Shown: positions 60,515-64,000 of the stretch, piece after piece
Layout: each line of letters begins with the position of its first letter
How positions within the stretch are numbered: position 1 is the stretch's first letter
Made by a program: the position numbers and the translations under genes
DNA from: Chloroflexota bacterium
GTDB taxonomy: Bacteria; Chloroflexota; Anaerolineae; Anaerolineales; Villigracilaceae
Length of the DNA stretch: 64,000 bases
Direction of reading: 5' to 3'
Assembly (NCBI GenBank): GCA_016234535.1
Contig: JACRBH010000168.1
Span: forward strand, 1 to 64,000
The notes under the pieces: model-generated
Seen by the model: the letters and a program-made list of their open reading frames with translations, nothing else
Databases searched by the model: none
What the model was told of the DNA's origin: nothing

Positions 60515-60913
60515 ATGAAACAGGTTTCCGCCTCAAAACCCCGAAAAATCAAGGAAGCATCCACCAGGTATGCTGTGGCGAAGCGCGCAGAGGTCAAACC
60601 GGCCTTCCTCAAAAAACGAATCCCATTTGACTTTAAAAAGATCACCGCATTTTGCAAACGCTGGAAAATCTCGGAGTTTTCCTTTTTCGGCTCCGTTCTG
60701 CGCAACGACTTCCGCCCCGACAGCGATGTGGATGTGCTGGTCAGTTTTCAGCCAAATGCTGGCTGGAGTCTCTTCGATCTGGTGTCCATGCAGGAAGAAC
60801 TGGAAGCCATGTTCAAACGCAAGGTTGATCTGGTCGAGAAGGAAGCGCTGCGCAATCCATACCGCCGCCATTCCATCCTCACCGGGCGGGAGATTCTCTA
60901 TGCAGCCAACTGA
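60515..60913 (+). CDS. MNT-type nucleotidyltransferase (antitoxin of HEPN/MNT pair)
   Basis: ISEFSFFGSVLRNDFRPDSDVDVLVSF (GSxxR…DxD) motif. Confidence 0.88.
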   Translation: MKQVSASKPRKIKEASTRYAVAKRAEVKPAFLKKRIPFDFKKITAFCKRWKISEFSFFGSVLRNDFRPDSDVDVLVSFQPNAGWSLFDLVSMQEELEAMFKRKVDLVEKEALRNPYRRHSILTGREILYAAN

Positions 60914-61256
60914 ACGGGATGCAGCATATATCTGGGACATGCTCGATGCCGCCCGCACCATTCAGGGGTTTATGTCCGGCGTGCGGTTCGAGGAGTTTCT
61001 GAAAGATAGAAAGCTGCAACTGGCGATTGAACGTTGTGTAGAAATCATAGGAGAAGCCTCACGGCGGGTTTCAGATGAATTCAAAACAGCACACTCACAA
61101 ATACCGTGGGCACGAGTCATCGCCCAGCGCAATGTCATCGCTCATGAATATGACGATGTCAAGCAGGAGCGCATGTGGCTGATTGCTACCGTTCATGCGC
61201 CTGCCTTGATTCCTGATCTGGAAGCCATCCTTCCCCCGCCTCCTCCAATCCAATAA
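60900..61256 (+). CDS. HEPN-domain (DUF86) toxin
   Basis: MQPTERDAAYIWDMLDAARTIQGFM…IPWARVIAQRNVIAHEYDDV (RxxxxH motif RNVIAH); overlaps MNT ORF by 14 nt. Confidence 0.88.
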   Translation: MQPTERDAAYIWDMLDAARTIQGFMSGVRFEEFLKDRKLQLAIERCVEIIGEASRRVSDEFKTAHSQIPWARVIAQRNVIAHEYDDVKQERMWLIATVHAPALIPDLEAILPPPPPIQ

Positions 61257-61258
61257 AC

Positions 61259-61540
61259 TTGCTCGCCATTCTCACCATTCACCTGCACCTGCCTACTTGT
61301 GCTTCCCTCAAAGAAAAGCGCGGACGGATCAAGCCGCTTATCTCGCGTTTGCATCGTGAGTTCAACGTCTCTGTCGCTGAGATGGATTTGCAGGACAAAT
61401 GGCAGGAGACGGTCATCGTGTGCGCAATGGTCAATTCCGATGCGGTGACTTTGCGACAGTCCCTGCAAAGTGTGGCAAAATGGGTGGAAGCAAATTGGGA
61501 AGACGGTCAGATCATTGATGAGAAGATAGAAATAATCTGA
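61259..61540 (+). CDS. DUF503 (YlxP-like) protein, intact copy with apparent TTG start
   Basis: SLKEKRGRIKPLISRLHREFNVSVAEMDLQDKWQETVIVCAMVN; third copy of the repeated 5' segment. Confidence 0.85.
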   Translation: MLAILTIHLHLPTCASLKEKRGRIKPLISRLHREFNVSVAEMDLQDKWQETVIVCAMVNSDAVTLRQSLQSVAKWVEANWEDGQIIDEKIEII

Positions 61541-61621
61541 TGTCGCTGCGAGCGGTTTTTGCGAAGCAGTCTCCAACTAAAACAGGAGATTGCTTCGTCG
61601 CTCCGCTCCTCGCAATGACAT
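61540..61621. repeat. Family A palindromic repeat copy (overlaps DUF503 stop)
   Basis: ATGTCGCTGCGAGCGG…CTCCTCGCAATGACAT. Confidence 0.85.
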
Positions 61622-61640
61622 GTAAATTTAAGGAGAAAAA

Positions 61641-62432
61641 ATGGATTTAGGCTTGAAGAACAAACGCGCACTCGTCACCGGCTCATCGCGCGGACTTGGT
61701 TACGCCGCCGCGTTGGCATTAGCAAGGGAAGGCTGCAAAGTCGCCATCAACGGGCGGGATGAGGCGAAGATAAAAAGGGCGGCGGAGATGGTATACAAGG
61801 AAACAGGTACACAAGTGATTGGACTCGCAGGAGATGTAAGCCAAACCGATATCCCTGAAAAATTGATCCACCAAACTGTGGATGCGTTTGGCGGGTTGGA
61901 TATTCTCGTCACCAACGCGGGCGGACCTCCGCCCGGCACGATTGATTCGCTCGATGAAGCGGCGTGGCAAAAGGGCGTGGACTTGTGTTTGATGACGCAT
62001 GTCCGCTTGATCAAGTCCGCGCTTCCTTATTTGAGAAAATCAGATGCGGCAAGCGTTTTGACGGTTACGTCCATATCGGTCAAACAGCCGATTACAAATT
62101 TGCTTTTGTCGAACAGCATCCGCATGGCGACGATTGGATTGACCAAATCGCTCGCGCTTGATCTTGGCAAAGAAAGTATTCGATTCAATTCCATATTGCC
62201 CGGCTGGACGGAGACGGAACGTGTCACAGAGTTGATGACTGCCCGGGCAACAGCGAACAGTTCCACGGTCGAGGAAGAGACGCGCAAGCAGTCGGAGCAG
62301 AGTCCGCTTGGGAGGCTGGGTCAGCCCGAAGAATTCGCAAATGCCGCGGTGTTCCTCGTCTCCCCGGCTGCGTCTTATATTACCGGCGTCATGTTGAATG
62401 TGGATGGCGGGATGTATAAGGGGACGTTGTAA
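61641..62432 (+). CDS. Short-chain dehydrogenase/reductase
   Basis: RALVTGSSRGLGYAAALALAREG, TNAGG, C-terminal AAVFLVSPAASYITGVMLNVDGG. Confidence 0.92.
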   Translation: MDLGLKNKRALVTGSSRGLGYAAALALAREGCKVAINGRDEAKIKRAAEMVYKETGTQVIGLAGDVSQTDIPEKLIHQTVDAFGGLDILVTNAGGPPPGTIDSLDEAAWQKGVDLCLMTHVRLIKSALPYLRKSDAASVLTVTSISVKQPITNLLLSNSIRMATIGLTKSLALDLGKESIRFNSILPGWTETERVTELMTARATANSSTVEEETRKQSEQSPLGRLGQPEEFANAAVFLVSPAASYITGVMLNVDGGMYKGTL

Positions 62433-62436
62433 TTAC

Positions 62437-62522
62437 ATGTCGTTGCGAGGAGGGTGCTTTTCCCGACGAAGCACCTATCATAGTTGGAGATTGCTTCGGG
62501 AAGAACACCCTCGCAACGACAT
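62437..62522. repeat. Family A palindromic repeat copy
   Basis: ATGTCGTTGCGAGGAGGG…CCCTCGCAACGACAT. Confidence 0.9.
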
Positions 62523-62540
62523 AACAAAATTGGAGAAACC

Positions 62541-62723
62541 ATGAGCAAAAAAACATGCTTGAACTGCAATCGCACAGATGCGCAGATTCCTTTGATTGCG
62601 CTCATATTCAAAGGTGAAGCAAACTATATTTGTCCGCAATGCCTGCCGGTGTTAATTCACAAGACTCAGAACCTGCTTGAAAAATTACCAGGCATGGAGA
62701 TCGCCCCGCCTGCGGATGAATAA
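62541..62723 (+). CDS. Small zinc-ribbon-like protein (60 aa)
   Basis: CLNCNRTD…YICPQCLPVL two CxxC motifs; start at 62541. Confidence 0.7.
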   Translation: MSKKTCLNCNRTDAQIPLIALIFKGEANYICPQCLPVLIHKTQNLLEKLPGMEIAPPADE

Positions 62724-62726
62724 AAA

Positions 62727-64000
62727 ATGAACAAGCTCTCACGCCTTACCCGTAACTCGCTGATCATCGCGTTCTTTTTCCTGATAGATAAAATTCTCGC
62801 CTTCGTGCGCACTGGGATCATCTCGCGCCAATATTCAGATTCAGTGCATTTGCTGGATACGTTCAACGCGGCGAATAATTTACCCGATGTGCTGTTCGCG
62901 CTCATCTCGGGCGGCGCGCTGGCAATGGCATTCATCCCATTGCTGACGGAGTATCTCACCACCAAAGACCGCGCCGCCGCATGGGACTTGTTCTCGCGCG
63001 TTGCGAACGTTGCGTTTCTGGTGACAGGTTCAATTGCAATCCTGATCGCCATCTTCGCACAACCCATTGTGGATGCAAAACTCGGCATCGCGCCGGGCTT
63101 TGATGTGGAACAGCGCAAATTACTCGCGGAACTGATGCGTTTGAATTTAATCGGTACAGTCATATTTTCGATCAGCGGATTGGTGATGGCTTCGCTGCAA
63201 GCGAATCAACATTTTGTTTTGCCCGCAATGGCCCCCAGCATGTATAACATCGGACAGATATTCGGCGCGATTTTTCTTGTGCCGCGTTTTGGAATTCATG
63301 GTCTGGTGTACGGCGTTATCATTGGCGCGGCCATGCACTTGTTAATTCAATTGCCGATGCTCTTCAAATTCGGCTTCCGCTGGACTCCATCCGTGGATAT
63401 TCGCCACACTGGTTTGATCGAAGCGTTGACATTAATGGCGCCGCGTTTATTGACGATGGGCGGCATCCAACTCATCGTGTTGGCGCGCGATAATTTAGCG
63501 TCGCGGCTCGACCAGGTTGGCGCGGTGACATCACTGACCTATGGCTGGATGATCATGCAAGTGCCCGAGACAATCCTTGGGACTGCAATCGCCACTGCGA
63601 TGTTACCAACGCTTTCAGAGCTCGCGGCACGCGGCGACTGGGCAGGATTCCGTTTAACGATAGAACGCGCCCTGCGGGTCTTGATCTCACTAACCATCCC
63701 GGTCGCGGCAGTCATGGCCGCGGGAATCAGTCCACTTGTACGCGCAGTTTTCGGATTCGACCAGGCCACATCCACATTGATCACGTGGACAACGCGCGCC
63801 TATTTGATGACACTGACCGGATACACCATCCACGAGATTGCGGCGCGTTCATTTTATGCGCGCAAGGAACCGATGTTTCCGCTGTATGCGGTGGGATTGC
63901 GTATTGTCATGTTCCTAGGAATTGGGTTTATCGGCCTCACATTCTTCAAGGAAGTCGGCGCGCCGGTCATCGCATTTGCTGAAATCGCCTTGCTGGTGGA
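62727..64000 (+). CDS. murJ: MurJ/MviN-type lipid II flippase, truncated by window end
   Basis: MNKLSRLTRNSLIIAFFFLIDKILAFVRTGIISRQ…FNAANNLPDVLFALISGGALAMAFIPLLTEYL; not in ORF track because it is open at the right edge. Confidence 0.88.
   Translation, partial: MNKLSRLTRNSLIIAFFFLIDKILAFVRTGIISRQYSDSVHLLDTFNAANNLPDVLFALISGGALAMAFIPLLTEYLTTKDRAAAWDLFSRVANVAFLVTGSIAILIAIFAQPIVDAKLGIAPGFDVEQRKLLAELMRLNLIGTVIFSISGLVMASLQANQHFVLPAMAPSMYNIGQIFGAIFLVPRFGIHGLVYGVIIGAAMHLLIQLPMLFKFGFRWTPSVDIRHTGLIEALTLMAPRLLTMGGIQLIVLARDNLASRLDQVGAVTSLTYGWMIMQVPETILGTAIATAMLPTLSELAARGDWAGFRLTIERALRVLISLTIPVAAVMAAGISPLVRAVFGFDQATSTLITWTTRAYLMTLTGYTIHEIAARSFYARKEPMFPLYAVGLRIVMFLGIGFIGLTFFKEVGAPVIAFAEIALLV

Noticed and set aside
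60570-61256. 228-aa ORF in the track as a single protein
   Set aside because: Its first 110 codons are the wrong frame of the MNT gene; only the part from 60900 (HEPN/DUF86) looks real.
59375-61325. Possible CRISPR-like repeat array (three ~60-nt repeats)
   Set aside because: Repeats are coding 5' fragments of DUF503, spacers are ~0.8-1 kb with genes, and no cas genes are present.

Overview
The window looks like part of an Anaerolineae/Chloroflexota-type chromosome. This is inferred from gene content and repeat style; no search was run. Most of it is ordinary metabolism and envelope genes: a multi-PAS hybrid kinase, an ABC-2 exporter, a mevalonate-pathway block (HMG-CoA reductase, archaeal-type HMG-CoA synthase, thiolase), a polysaccharide cluster, Lon/FolC, and MurJ running off the right edge. 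Two observations stand out. (1) Three toxin-antitoxin-like cassettes sit at the 5' ends of two unrelated housekeeping genes, an ABC-F ATPase and a DUF503/YlxP-like gene. Each cassette is bracketed by direct repeats made of the host gene's own first ~15-25 codons (plus the promoter at the ABC-F locus). The toxin stop codon lies within about 3-22 nt of a repeat edge, and no recombinase is visible. The DUF503 start is present three times, as a small array. (2) A Dlt-like envelope-acylation operon contains MBOAT, two SGNH-type proteins, an acyl carrier protein and an acyl-AMP ligase. It also has a 38-aa membrane microprotein missing from the supplied ORF track, ending in WIYQGF and resembling the DltX C-terminal motif. 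Several dispersed palindromic repeat families are also present, and some copies are read in frame inside CDSs (heparinase-like protein, FolC).
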